Positions 9,801 to 28,834 of a stretch of 64,000 bases of DNA are shown here, piece after piece. The notes beneath the pieces were generated by a model. It saw only the letters and a program-made list of their open reading frames with translations. It did no database searches and had not been told where the DNA came from. Position 1 is the stretch's first letter; every line of letters begins with the position of its first letter. The stretch comes from Diphasiastrum complanatum (taxonomy: Eukaryota; Streptophyta; Lycopodiopsida; Lycopodiales; Lycopodiaceae): assembly GCA_029204225.1 (NCBI GenBank), contig CM055093.1:1595155-1659154 (forward strand), written 5' to 3'. The position numbers and the translations under genes were made by a program.

Positions 9801-11855
9801 GTACTCAAACACACCATTGATCATCAGATCTTTATCGTCCTAGAATTTCCTTTCCAAAATTACTGATGTCCCATACCATCAGCTTTTTCTTCTAGAAATC
9901 CCTTAACCACCTTATCTGATATTCCAAAGATCCACTGATCATCTAGGAATATCTGATATATCAAAAATCATTTACTAGTATGTGAAACAGTACTAGTCTG
10001 ATCTTTTGAATATAATTCACCATAGGATTTTACTGGAAATGAAATCAGTTATGTAATTCCTATTATTACAGATTTTCCAATAAAATTAGACAGTTTTTTT
10101 TTTATTGACTGGTTTGGCATTACTCCTTTAATATTGACAAAACCTATCCAAACACAGAATATGAAATTACATGAATGGAAATCCCACCAATAGGATTTCA
10201 GTAATTCTTGAATCGTATCCTGTCAGATTTACTGTCCAGATAAAGAATACTATTGGCACTCATTCAATCTGGTCATTTCATATTGTTTGACGATTTTAAT
10301 CAAATTTAACGAGTATCTTGTACAAACGTTCACTTGACTGATTTCTAGCGATCAACATTGATTAGAAAACTATCAGACAAGTAACTGATTTCAAATTTTT
10401 ACCAAATTGAAATTCAACAAAAAGGAAAAAATTCAAATTTAAACTTTCAATTTGGGAGTTCGCAACTCCAAAAGTTAAAAAAAATGACAGCACAGTAAAA
10501 ACTGTCGACAATTCATTGCGGTTCCTTCTGTCAATTTTAACTTATCTATCACCGAGAAATAATTTAGACTTAGTGAAAACATTGTGACCAATTTTGACTG
10601 ATAAACTCAGTTTAATCAATTCATTAATCTAGACTGATTCCATAGATAATGAAAAAAATGACCAAAATTTTGATTTTTTCGGAAAACTCAAGTTTTGCTT
10701 TATTTTACATAATTCAAAAATTCTGACGAAAATATTGTTAGTACAAAAGGCAATCGAAATGAGAAATCGAAACACTGTCCGATTCCTATTGTTACTAACC
10801 CAATGTCAAACTGGCACGCAAAGCACACTACATCAGTTACAAAATGTCATTCCGGAATTTTTTACGTAAACTTCAGTTTTATGAAATTTGTCAACCAATA
10901 TTTGTGATCCAACTGTCAGAGCACATGCGTATGACCACTCAAATCGATTGTAAATCCAACATGCATGTCAGAATCACTCTGAGAATCAACATGCAACCAA
11001 TCCATGCAAGCACAGTACTACAAATTAGGGAAATGACTGGCATGCAATCAGAACAATTTTGCCAATTTTACTCACAAAACTACAAAATTTCAAATGATCA
11101 TAACTTTGGCTACAGGACACCAAATTGGGTGCTGTAAAGCTCAGTACAAAGGGAGATCAAGTGAACAAGATGCTTGCCACATCATCCTACCACCTAGGCT
11201 TCACACATGCGAGATCAGAGTGTCAAAAAATCTGTAGTAGGGCGCATTTCCACAAGACAATATATCATGCAAAAACGTGCAAACACCCATTCTAGCCCAA
11301 AATTGATGCTACCAGCACTCTTAAACAACCAATTAGACTTCCATGACGCATTCATACTGTTCCTAAGATGCAATATAGGCTGAGAACGAAGATTTCTTGA
11401 TTTGTAGAAGTCAAAATAGCTTCAAACTTGATGGAGATGGTGCATAAGCCATCGGCCATCAATTCACAGGTCTGATAGCTTGATGGGAAGGTTAAAAGGA
11501 ATGCTAATCATGCTGTAAGTAGTTCCAGAATGATCTCCTTATGGATTTGGAGAGATCCATCCCCCAAAAATCACCAAAAATGGTCATTTTTTGAACTTTT
11601 TTGACTTCCTACAAGTTCAATTGCTGGAATTCTTGGTTCTAACTTCAGGGAAAGCTTCAACAGACTTGGGTACACCTCTTTACAAGCTCTACATGATGTT
11701 TTACAGCCACTTACCATCCAACTTTATGAAAAAAACAAGCAAAAATGATGATTTTTGGCTATTTGCCGAATTTTTCATCACAATAAAGTGGAAATTTATG
11801 AATACAAACACAGTTAGAAGGTGAATGACGAAGCCACAGGAACTTACGGGCTGTT
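9801..11855. other. no gene recognised; AT-rich decayed sequence
   Basis: About 2 kb of AT-rich sequence without a supported reading frame. The 97-codon frame at 10,844-11,137 and the 77-codon frame at 11,591-11,824 have no recognisable motif. The texture (scattered short A and T runs, repeated ATTTTT words) resembles retroelement leader sequence elsewhere in the window, but no homology could be tied down by eye. Confidence 0.5.
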
Positions 11856-12300
11856 ATGATGGAAAATATTCAACGGATTGATTTCAACCAGTTCCAAGCA
11901 GCACCAATCCCGAAGGGCACCGTAATACCTTTCGCTTCCTATCAGAAGTTAACTCAGTTACTAATGGCGAACCAGGAACAAGCACAACAATTGCAGCAGG
12001 CCACTCTAGAAAATCAAACTACGCTCAACACATGGATTGAGGAGCTAGAAGGACAGCTAAAAACATTACGCCATCAGCTACCAACATTACACACAAAGCA
12101 TGAAGAAACATCGCCAAACACCATAGACAACAAGATGTAGAAAATGATTATCATGGACCTTCGTGCTACACAGGAAAACAATGGGATAATCCAAGGTATC
12201 ACTCAGCAATGGTGGAACCTCAAAGCACTCAAGGGGGGTGAGTTTGTTGAGCTTTCTGCCAAGTTTCCATTTGATGTAGAAGTTTTGAAGATTGGGCTAT
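11856..12300 (+). pseudogene. short coiled-coil reading frame, unidentified
   Basis: A 94-codon frame from 11,856 starts MMENIQRIDFNQFQAAPIPKG. It has a Gln/Glu/Leu-rich segment (LLMANQEQAQQLQQATLE...) with heptad-like spacing, consistent with a coiled coil. After a TAG at 12,138 the same frame continues open (MIIMDLRATQENNGIIQG) to about 12,300, so the original was longer. I do not recognise the family. A retroelement structural protein is possible and a host gene fragment cannot be excluded. Confidence 0.35.
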
Positions 12301-13339
12301 ATTCTCATTGTTGACAGATCCCCTACTCCAAAGGATCTATTTACTAAGATTTTTTTTGCTTGCTTCTTCTTACTTCTGCCTATCAACAGAGACGGTGGGC
12401 TCTTGCTTACAAATGTTCTTTCTTGTTGCCCAAAATCAGGCAGAAGGGACAGATTATCTTTGTAGTATTTTGTCCTGCCTGTCAGAGGACAACTCAGGGT
12501 CGTTCTCTCTTGAAAACACTTGCATTCAAACAGAGATGCAAGCCATGAACATTCATTTACAGATCAGCATGCAGCCCAACTGAACATTCCATAGTTTCTA
12601 CAACTACCTACTCTGAAAACAAACTGAATCAGATCCTACACTTTACTAAAACTGAGCTACACTTGCATTAATTGACAAAACAAGAAACAAGAACTAATCT
12701 ATAGCATTTTAGAAGTCCAAGAATCAAGAAACCAACCGGTCTTTTGATTCTTGGACATCCCAAGAACATCAAGAACTAGAATGTTGGAGGATATGCAAGA
12801 TTAATACCACATCTCTGGCCTATTTAGTTTACTTGAATGCTGGTTCCTACATTAATCCACAAACAAGAAAAGAAACTAATCCACTCTACAATCCACAACC
12901 ACACACAAAGGAGGGAAGGGCAAGATCATGAATGCATCACTCAAGAAACAAGCATGATCAAGGAGCTCAATGGATACACCAAACTCGTGAAGGCTCTTCT
13001 CATTTCAGCATGGAGTAGATACAATTCACAAAAAGCTCCTCTTCACAAAGAGGGAGTCTCTTAAATAATCAAGAGAGCTTCTTAGGTGGCATCCTAGTGG
13101 AATTTCCACATTTCACAAATTACAAGTGGAATAATGCTCTCCACTAGAGGTCACCATCAAAAGGTGGCTCACTCTACTTTCTTTAAGAGGGGTCTACTTG
13201 CATTTATTACATTTGCCTAGAAATACTAGTTCCTACATGGTCATTCCATCTTTCGGGATTCATCATAAGGTTTACACAATTTCTACTTGACAGTTCTGAC
13301 TAGTATTCCTCGGCTCTCATACTCGGCTCTCAGTCTTCG
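12301..13339. other. no gene recognised
   Basis: Only short, unconvincing frames occur here. A near-palindromic stretch lies at about 12,715-12,755, where CAAGAATCAAGAAACC is followed by TTTTGATTCTTG. The part from about 12,780 onward has the patchy, repeat-poor look of decayed LTR, but no partner copy was identified. Confidence 0.4.
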
Positions 13340-14057
13340 TTAGTCTTGTCTTCTTAGAGACCTCCTCGTTCTAAGGTGAGAGGTGCTCTTGAGTTGCTCT
13401 GTCTGAGTATCTTGGGGATTCGTCAGAATCAGCCAACACTCAATCTTTTGGTTGTGAAGATATTCGGGGAGTTTGGATTTCTTGTCGTGGTAATCAAAGT
13501 CCTCATCAGACCCCTCATCTTCTTCGCAAATGGCATCTGTCATTACATCCTTAAGTTGATCATAAAGATCAACTGATTTCAGTTCTCGACGGATCCTTTT
13601 AGGGAGTCCAACCAGGAACAATTTGATGGCCATTCGTTCGTTCGGTAATATTCTCATCAACACATTCTATCTTGAGATGTTTAAAATGTTCAATGTAGCT
13701 TCTTACAGACTCTTCACGATGCATCTTGATATGTGTGATTTGGATGAAGGGGCTTTGAGTCAGTTTAGAAGGTTTGAAATGCTTGATAAGAGCGTCTTTG
13801 AGAATATTCCAAGAAACAAGATCAGGAGCTTCTAGGTTGAGATACCACTCTTTGGCGGTTCCATAGAGCACCATAGGAAATAGTTTGAGCTTTTCAGTTT
13901 CAAAGGTGTCTCCATAGAAGCGACATGCATTATTAAAGTCTTGAAGAAATCTAACTGGGACAGATTCTCCATCGTACTTTGGTGCAGCAATGTATGGGAT
14001 TCTACGTTCTAGACGTGGAGGTGCAGGATTAGAAGATTCAGCACAATCTCGTGACAT
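13340..14057 (-). pseudogene. Ty3/gypsy Gag relic (minus-strand copy)
   Basis: Reading leftward from the likely start at 14,057 (MSRDCAESSNPAPPRLERR) come a PKYDGESVPVRFLQDF segment, GTAKEWYLNLEAPD, LIKHFKPSKL and IERTNG-like sequence. After a frameshift near 13,630, GLPKRIRRELK follows and then an acidic tail (CEEDEGSDEDFD). This is the same Gag family as copies A and B. The start is chosen by alignment to copy A rather than the first in-frame Met 9 codons upstream. Pol is absent to the left; the frame dissolves at about 13,340. Confidence 0.8.
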
Positions 14058-15210
14058 GATGTAGAATGAGGAATAGAATAACAATACAGATGCTCAATAC
14101 AATACTGTATGTGACCACAAAAGGTTAAAAAGGTGGTTTTTTTGCAAAATACCAAATTTGGACAAGAATTTGTACTTTTCTAGAGTAATGAATTTGCAGA
14201 CAAGAGTAGCAAACAGGCTCTTGGATCATAATATAGTATTCGCAGATTCTAATAGGAAATTTTCACTAAGAAAATACTGATTTTTTTTTATAAAAAATTC
14301 GCTAGAAATCGTTCAGACTACAGACGATTTCATTGTATGGTCAATGATTTTCAATAAGGAGTTTTCACTGTCAAGATATTGATTTTTTTTTAATTTTTTT
14401 GGATTTTTTGTAAAGGACAGAATTCACAGAAGATGTATAGAAATTGTTCAGACTATAGGCGATTTCATGGTATGGTCCATGATTTCTGATACTGAATTTT
14501 TTTTTTTTTAGAATTCACTAGAAATCGTTCAAACTACGGATGATTTTATGGTATGGTCGACGATTTTTTATGATGTTTTCATTGTCAAAATATTGATTTT
14601 TTAATTTTTTATAAAGGATAGAATTCGCAGAGGATGTATAGAAATCGTTCAGATTGTGGGCGATTTCGTGGTATGGTTGGCGATTTTTGAAACGGAAGTT
14701 TTGCTGACAAACAAGGATGATAGTAAAAAAAGTGATTTTCTGATAGAAAACAAGCTAAATTTCTAAGATAGAATTCGCGGAGCTGCTGGAGGACTGATCT
14801 TTCATAGATCTAGCCTCAATGAAGATGGCAAATTTCGACACAAAGATTTGGGTGGAAAACAAAGGATTTTGACAGTAAAACAATGGGTTTTCGAAAAATC
14901 TGAGCAGGGTTAGAAATCACAAAGGTCGTAGGATGAAAGATGATGTTCTGTTATGGCTGCAGATAGCCCAGTGAATTCTGATATACCTGATTGGTTGAAA
15001 AAAATGTCACTTGGATCACTTATGTCAAAGAAAATACCCAAGTTGACAATTTTGTTGCTCCCCCCCAGCTTGATAGGTTGCTCAGCAGCTCATGTAGGAC
15101 CTGGAGAGAAGTCTTGTGTCGTAATGTGAAGGAAAATAGTAGGCAAGCATACACACAAGCACGTTAGTAAAAAACAAAATAGGTAAGCTATGTAGAAAAA
15201 AACTTAGAAA
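14058..15210 (-). other. 5' leader of the minus-strand gypsy copy
   Basis: This is non-coding sequence between the gag start and a PBS at about 15,211-15,226. It is rich in T runs on the plus strand and contains four imperfect copies of an approximately 48-bp unit (listed separately). Its length (1.15 kb) matches the copy A leader (1.16 kb), which supports the assignment. Confidence 0.55.
14305..14700. repeat. four imperfect dispersed repeats in the gypsy leader
   Basis: The word AGAAATCGTTCAGACTA followed by CGATTTCATGGTATGGTC-like sequence recurs at about 14,310, 14,438, 14,520 and 14,640, with drift between copies and spacing of roughly 80-130 bp. Each ends in a GATTTTT-type run. It was read directly. 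Such leader repeats can arise by slippage during reverse transcription. Confidence 0.75.
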
Positions 15211-15226
15211 GTGGCAACGGCACCAA
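15211..15226 (-). promoter_or_regulatory. primer binding site of the minus-strand gypsy copy
   Basis: On the minus strand this reads TTGGTGCCGTTGCCAC, close to the tRNA-Asp type PBS TGGCGCCGTTGCCGGGG with a few substitutions. It lies 1.15 kb upstream of gag on that strand, the same geometry as copy A. Confidence 0.55.
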
Positions 15227-15910
15227 TGCTGGAAGTAAAACTACTTCTATGCGGTGGCTAGGCCTAATGGAGGGTTCGTGCATGGTATAGTGGTAGACCG
15301 GTTGTCCACCTTCTAAGTTCTACACAAGCTTTCAACTGTAAAAAGAACATAAACAGACAAGGTGCACCAAGGCTTCCCAACTGGTGCTCAGAAAACTAAG
15401 CACAATCTAACTAGGCTTGTTAAGGCTTACCCAACTAACAAGCGATTTAACTAAACTAGGGTTTTGCTAAGGCTTACCCAACTAGCAAACTCGTTAAACA
15501 AAATAAACCAACTAGCAATGTTCAGCACTAAACTAGGCTTGCTAAGGCTTCCCAACTAGCAAACCATAAAACTAATACTAACTCCCATAGGGAAATGAAA
15601 TATAAATTGCGGCTAACTAGGCAATAAGCAAATAGAAACATACCACAATTAAAACCGATGGAAAGGAGGCAAGAGGAGGCCCAAACACCTTTCCTCAAGC
15701 TATGCACCTTCCCAAAGGGAACACAATGAAATCACAAGATAATCACAAGGCAATTTGTCATAATCACAAAGTGTTATTTTACAAGGGAAATATCTCTCTT
15801 CTTATAGCAAGAAGGGCCTTCCATAAGCTTCTACTAACTTATGGAATTAGTTTCTAAAACTTGTCATTCTAAGGCTTCTAAACTTCTCAACTTCTAACTT
15901 AGAAAGCCTA
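15227..15910 (-). repeat. probable 5' LTR region of the minus-strand gypsy copy
   Basis: By position this lies just outside the PBS, where the 5' LTR should be. It contains at least four imperfect copies of an AAGGCTTACCCAACTAGCAA-like unit between about 15,365 and 15,560. The far edge is not defined, and no matching 3' LTR was found. Confidence 0.4.
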
Positions 15911-22740
<6,830 letters not shown>

Positions 22741-23960
22741 GTGACTTACTCTGACATGCCCTTGTCAAAACAAGGCAGGGTGGTTGACGCTAAAATCTAT
22801 CATCATTGATAGCAGATGTTGTAAGATATAGCTTGAGATGCAGATATGGATGAGGTACTATGTCTTGAGGACCTCTCTGAACAAGAGATTCAGAATTGAA
22901 TCTCCATCCAGATTTTCGAATCCTAGATTGATTGTGTATTGGCACATTGGAAATCTTATCATCATGTGGAAAGACAAATAGATTTGAGGTTGTAGAAGGG
23001 GAGAAAAACTGTCAATTCCCTGTGGAGGTTGCTCTTGGTTGGACATTGTAGCAGATGACGGAATATCGGTTTGACTTTATTTCGACAAGGACTCATTTCA
23101 TATTATATTTTTGCATTATGGAGCTGGTGTATTGGACGGTGATGTAGATCGAGCGAGAATGCTAGGGAATTCATCCAAGTAATGTTTGCTTACGAGCATA
23201 TGTAGGAGATATCCGCACTTTGTGAGAGGTTTTCTTGCTTTGAGGGCTACACATAATTTGATACTTATCTTTTCTGCCCACATGAAGTGGCGTGTAACAG
23301 GTTCCTCCAAGCCAAATGATAGGGTGAATAAAGTGCTACTCAGAATCTTGTCAAATCTTGACGATTGTACCTCGATGAGTAATGCAAGTAGGTCCGCCGT
23401 TGCCCTAAGTCCTGGATCTGAGATGAGTTTGATAGCGTAACTGTCATTGTCGTAGATGGAGATGTCACCATCTACCGTACAGAGCTGCGTCAAGTAATTC
23501 CTATCAAGAGATTGCCCTCTACCATGCATACGCTCTCCTTCATTCGGGAACCCCAAAGTGGTTTAGAATATGTGGTGATATAGAAATTGGATCCTCATCT
23601 TTGTGTCTAGGGATCCTGAATGTCTGGAGCTCGTCATCAAATGTAGAATAAGCTGCACGCACCAAGCATTCATGTTGCACACCTAAGAAAAGTCATGTGT
23701 CGAAGTTTAGCCGCTCTAGGAAAGGACGAGTCGCTGCTAGCTTCTTGGAAAAATCAGTAAATGAGACCAAGTGAATTTTTATAGTGTACCTGCTAGGTTT
23801 TATGTCTGATAAAACACTTTGCTTAGTTCTGGGACTCCACAATATAGATAATATGCTGCCTGGTAGCTTATGTGAGTGGTCCTCCCTTTTTTTGTTTTTT
23901 TGAAGAGTGATGAATTCCTTGCAATCGATTGCAAGAATAAGTGACGCTAGCTTCAACCCG
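22741..23960 (-). pseudogene. unidentified reading frame downstream of gypsy pol
   Basis: On the minus strand, open stretches follow one another across frames. One ends in RPFLERLNFDT. The next (about 23,690-23,550) contains FRIPRHKDEDPISISPHIL. A 146-codon frame (23,556-23,116) contains YLTQLCTVDGDISIYDNDSY and ISDPGLRATADLLALLIEV. A short piece follows (23,046-22,858). The text reads like real protein with two or three frameshifts. I do not recognise the family. It lies after the gypsy pol relic in the same orientation, where some plant gypsy elements carry an extra ORF. A captured gene is the alternative. Confidence 0.4.
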
Positions 23961-24244
23961 AAAGATAATTACTGTTTTGGGACATGATTATCATTGGTCA
24001 TACATGCTTTTACCTGAAACCTGTACAGTAGTGATAGAAGTGAGGTAGATCTGCGAGAATTCAGACCTAAACTATTATAAGAAGTGTTGATTGTTAAACA
24101 TGCAGACAATTCAATGGAAAAGGGTGTAAGAAATGAATTTTTAAAAAATGAACATTATCACAAAACGATAGAAATTACAAACATGCATGCATACACACAT
24201 AGCACACAATCAATTAGTACATGTCTAAGGAATAGCAAGGCTCA

Positions 24245-26420
24245 TGATATCATCGTAATCTACTCTCGTTCACTACCGTGTCCAGAGGGATGCCTTCGAG
24301 GATTTTAAGTTTAGCATAGCCCGAGGTAAAGATTTGATCAATGATCGTTACATCTGGGGTAATATGGGGCACTTTCACGGTGAACAACTAGGAAGGTCGA
24401 CAATAAGTGTTCAAAAAGTGCGTACCCTTGTTGCTGGCAATTTCGGGTGGGCAACCAAATCGTACAATGATCTGCTCGTAAAGGAACCGAATAGTGTTTT
24501 TGGCATCGGCGTTCTTTACTGCCTGAGCCTCTGCCCACTTCATGCAATAATCTATTGCCACGATAATATATCTTGCTTGTGTGAATCGCACGACGGGACT
24601 GATTGGTCCTACATAATCAATACCCCATTTGAAAAATGCTTGTTCAGATAAGATGGAGTTAAAGGCATATATTCTGAAAATTGTGGCCTTTTGGATCTTT
24701 GGCACACATCACAAGCCTTTACAAAGTTATGAGTGTCCTTGAATAGCGAAGGCCACCAATACCCAGCCAGTAGTATCTTCCTAGCTGTGTTTTCTGAGGC
24801 AAAATGTCCACCACCAACTCCTTCATGTAGCAAGGATATGATGGGAATAATTTCACCCTCATTTAAACATTGTCTAATCACATTGTCTGCACCCCTTCTA
24901 TAAAGTTGCCTCGCTATAAATGTATAGGATGCCACCTTGTGCGCGTTGGGCAGGTTTCGACAGCGTCAGATCTAGCACCCCCGTCGTTAAAAACATTGTG
25001 ATGTCTTTGGACCACATGGGAGTACAGTCAACTTCGAAGAGTATTGCATCGGGTAGGTCATCATTGATGTCCTTCGTTGGTTTCTCATTAATCGGTATTC
25101 TGGATAGATAATCAGCGACAAAATGTTGCGATCCCTTGCGCACAACAATACAAAATTTGAATTCTTGTAGTAATATCAACCAATGTGTGATTCTACCTGT
25201 TGTGCAAGTTTTGTTCATGAGGTAAAGTAACGATTGATGATCTGTGAAAAATACAAAGGGTCTGCCCAAAAGATAATGTTGAAACTTCTGGATGGCATAA
25301 ATCATCGCTAATGCTCCCCTCTCGGTTGTGGTGTAGTTCATCTCCGCGGACGTTAATTGCCTACTAAGGAAACTAATTGGATAGTACTTCTTGTACTCTC
25401 CGGGTTGAGTTAGCACTGCACCAATGGCAAACTTCGATGCATCAGTGTGGACGTGAAACTCCTTCATGTAATCTGGAGCTTGCAAGATAGGAGCAGTTGT
25501 CAAGGCATGTTTGAGTTCTTGGAAGGCCTTTCTCTGTTCATCCTTCCACTTAGGATTTACGGTCACTCTGTATATCCATCGTGCTTTACTAGAAAAGTCA
25601 CGAATATGGCAACAATAGTGATTAGCGTGACCCATAAAACAATAAGCGTCTTCTCGGACAGTTTTAGGTTCTAGCCTCTGGATGATGACTTTAATCTTCT
25701 CTGGGTCGGTGGCAATCCCATTGCACGATACAATGTGACCGAGTACGACACCATGGGTCACCCATATTTGACATTTTTTAGGATTGAGAGAAATATCATA
25801 CCTCGAGCATTGTATGAAAATATGTTTGAGTACGGCCAAGTGCGTGGATTCTTCTGAGTGTACCCCAAGGTCATCAAGATAGATCTCAAGGTTGTCACCG
25901 ATGAGATCATAAAATGTTGCTTGCATGACATGTTGGAAGGTGCATGTTGCATTACAAAATCCAAATGGCATAACTCGCCAACAGAAGATACCCCATTTCG
26001 TAGCAAAAGCCATTTTTGGTTGGTTTTCTTTAGAGATAACAACTAAGTTGTATCCACTAAAGCCATCCAAGGAGGAGTAAACTTCATCTCCGGCTAGGTT
26101 TTCCAATATGGATTCGCCATACGGGATTGGAAAATGATCTCTTTCTGTGGAAGCGTTTAATTTGTGAGTCGACACATATACGAAGCTTCCCATTCTTCTT
26201 TTGGACCACAACGATAGGTGATACCTAATCTGTATGTTCCACCTTGTAGACAAAATCTGCCTCCAAGAGCTTTTGGAGCTCTTCTTTGATTTGTGCTCTA
26301 TAGATCGGATTACAACGATAAGGTCTACTGGCTGTCGAAAAGTGGTGTGTAGAAGATAGGTCTAGCTCGAAAAGAAACAAATGAAAATAATTCGTGTGTC
26401 TAGAAAGAAAACTTTTCATG
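24245..26420 (-). pseudogene. Ty3/gypsy pol relic: RT, RNase H, integrase
   Basis: Reading leftward from 26,420, the RT start (IYRAQIKEELQKLLEADFV) is followed by a stop at about 26,230 and then a 451-codon frame. That frame holds HKLNAS, SLDGFSGYNL and MPFGFCNA segments, a YLDD active-site box at 25,881-25,870, and RNase H (VHTDASKFAIGAVL, TERGALAMIYA, FFTDHQSL). It ends in a chromatin-distal linker. Integrase follows in other frames: CDVCQRS zinc-binding end, GIDYVGPISP with its first Asp (24,618-24,616), and ASNKGTHFLN, in which the second catalytic Asp is replaced by Asn (24,432-24,430). The integrase end is lost near 24,330. The 23,961-24,244 stretch beyond it shows nothing. Confidence 0.88.
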
Positions 26421-26879
26421 CATGGCGGACTAAACTATCTTCATCTTTCCAATGCATGACCTATCAATTTCAAACAAGACAACAATGATAGAAATCATGT
26501 TTGAACTTATAGTAACTAACTTTGAAATTGCCAGTACTATAGTGATTATGTAGCCAAACAATTTAAGCATCGAAAATTATCAGACAAATAATTAGTCGCA
26601 AATTGTTCACGAATTACTCGCGAAAAAAATACAGAAACACATTCATTTTGAGACGAAAGCTGAATGCAATGAAGGATAGTATTGATTCAGTATGAAAACA
26701 TAACAGAAGTAAATGAGTACAATAAGTTGCGGATCGAAGCTGCGTACTCTATGCTATCTCTGAGTGGCTAAAATGGAAGTCTGAATTAAGCACAATGCTG
26801 ATAAGCAGTGGCGTCATAGCAATCTCTAAAACAACTCTAAGAAGTGAGCTAGAAAGACTTGGCAAATCCTCAAGCACAA
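26421..26879. other. no gene recognised
   Basis: This is a spacer between the minus-strand gypsy RT start and a plus-strand Copia relic. Part of it may be gypsy protease/linker sequence too decayed to read. Confidence 0.4.
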
Positions 26880-27987
26880 CGAAACGAGGAAGAAAATGCA
26901 GCAGCACCAAGAGGGAGGCTCTGACATTATCAGAAGCTCCCAAGAAGATGATAAGGCATTGATGGTACAAGATAATCCAAGCAGAGATGTCTGTCAATGG
27001 TATCTTGATTCAGATGCTTCACAACATATGACACCATGTAAGAACCTTTTCTCTACTCTCACAGCGAAGTACATTTTCTTTGGCAACTCAAGCTCCCACA
27101 AAGTCAAAGGCCAAGGCACTGTCTGACTTTAGTTCCCTGATGATATCACTAGGCAGTTAGATGGTGTACTTTTCATACCCAATTTAACAAAGAACTTATT
27201 GTCTATTAGCAAGATCACTGATCAAGGCTATAGAGCTTTGTTACCTGCTAGTCGATGTACTATTTTTGATGGAAATTCTAATGAAATCCTCTCTGCACAT
27301 AGAGAAGGAAATTTGTATATCTTGATCACGATTATGCACTTTCTATGAGTAACTCTGATGCTCATGTTTGGCATCAAAGGCTAGGTCATTTAAACATGCG
27401 ATCAATCTTTACATGCATCATAACAAATTGGTCAAGGATATGAATATCAATGTTGTCTCTACAGCTAATCAGACTGTTTGTGAAAATTGTTTACTAGGGA
27501 AACAACCTAGAACAAAACTTCCAAGAGGACAAGCCAGGAGAGCAAAGTCCATTCTGTCACTGATTCACAGTGACTTATGTGGTCCCATGAGCGTACCCTC
27601 TTTGGGTCAAGCTCTATATTTCATTACATTCATTGATGAATTCTCTTGATTTACCAGAGTTATGTTCATAAAGAACAAGTCAGAAGCATTAAATTGTTTT
27701 AAAAAGTTCTACCAATTTCTGAGAACCAGACTGGTCAAAGAATCAAGACCGTTTGGTCTGATTTAGAGGGAGAGTACTTATCAAATGAAATGGCGGACTA
27801 CCTATCATCATGTGGCATGCACCATCAGTTCACAACCAACTCAACAAAATGGCTAGCTGAGCGAAAGAATCGTACATTGTTGGAAGCTACACGATCTATG
27901 ACTGTCAACGCTCAATTACCCCAGAACTTTTGGGCTGAAGCAATCTCTACAGTCCCAACAAGATGGAAGGTTCCAAAGAAAATATAA
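26880..27987 (+). pseudogene. Ty1/Copia protease-integrase relic
   Basis: The protease region reads CQWYLDSDASQHMT. The catalytic Asp (27,007) is present, but the flap Gly of the usual DSGAS is Asp. LFIPNLTKNLLSISKI follows. Integrase shows VWHQRLGHLN (27,368-27,397), CENCLLGKQ, the first core Asp in IHSDLCGP (about 27,567), a damaged second Asp region (WSDLEGEYLSNEM), and AERKNRTLLEA with the Glu. It ends at NFWAEAISTV near 27,960 and runs into an AAAT repeat. There are at least four frame breaks, and neither LTR nor reverse transcriptase was found. Confidence 0.85.
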
Positions 27988-28008
27988 AAATAAATAAATA
28001 AATAAATA
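27987..28008. repeat. short (AAAT)n microsatellite
   Basis: About five repeats abut the 3' break of the Copia relic. Direct reading. Confidence 0.85.
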
Positions 28009-28009
28009 C

Positions 28010-28834
28010 AACCACCTTCAATAAGCAGTTGGCTTTACGTAAGCGATACAAAATCCACGCTTTTCCAGTTGTATATCCAAGCCAACTACTTCAACAAAGC
28101 TCAAAAGTTGCCATATAAAAGAAATCCCAAGTCAATCAGAAAATAGAATTATGGATCCACGACCTCAAGGACAAATGTCATTTTCAAAGGCAAACAACGA
28201 TGATGCTTTAGAAAATTGTACACTGAGCCTTGGTTATGAACATGTATAACACAACACACAAGATCTCTATCATCCCTTGTCCACACCCATTCCTTCCCCC
28301 ATGTTCCACCATATAATTCATCTTGAAGCTTCATCTCACTTTTTTCATCCAGGCTTCAAGACCTCCTTCCCACCCGATTGATCAAGCTGAACTTGCTCTA
28401 GTTCTCAATTGAAGCCCCTCTTGGAGCAGACAAGTCTACAACATCTGCAGCATACAAATGATGCCAATTCAGAACTCCCACCAAGTAAAGACAAGCATAT
28501 TATCAAAAGGACCTTGGAGATTTTTCACAAAAACAAGAAGTGGTGTTTTCGTAATTAAAGAAATTGACAAGTTATTCACTTGTTGACTATTCAAAGGTCA
28601 CTACTTTATGCAAAAAAGAAAAAATGGAGATCGTTCAAGCATCTATTCCAAACAATCATTCATGGAGCTCTCAATGGTACAATAAGCTGCAATCAAAATC
28701 ATGCCAACATCATGTCTTCAAGAGACAACTATGAGCAGCAAACCTTTGATCCATTTCGACCACCACCCCCATATCAAACTCACATCTTACCACTTACCCT
28801 CATCTTCATCTCATTACTGTTCAGTTACACCTTG
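28010..28834. other. no gene recognised
   Basis: Frames here are short. The part near 28,700-28,830 is next to the 3' break of the Penelope-like relic on the minus strand, but I could not continue its reading frame or find a GIY-YIG endonuclease there. Confidence 0.45.

Noticed and set aside
15360-15560. CRISPR-like array
   Set aside because: Units are imperfect, spacers are not uniform and the sequence is plant retroelement.
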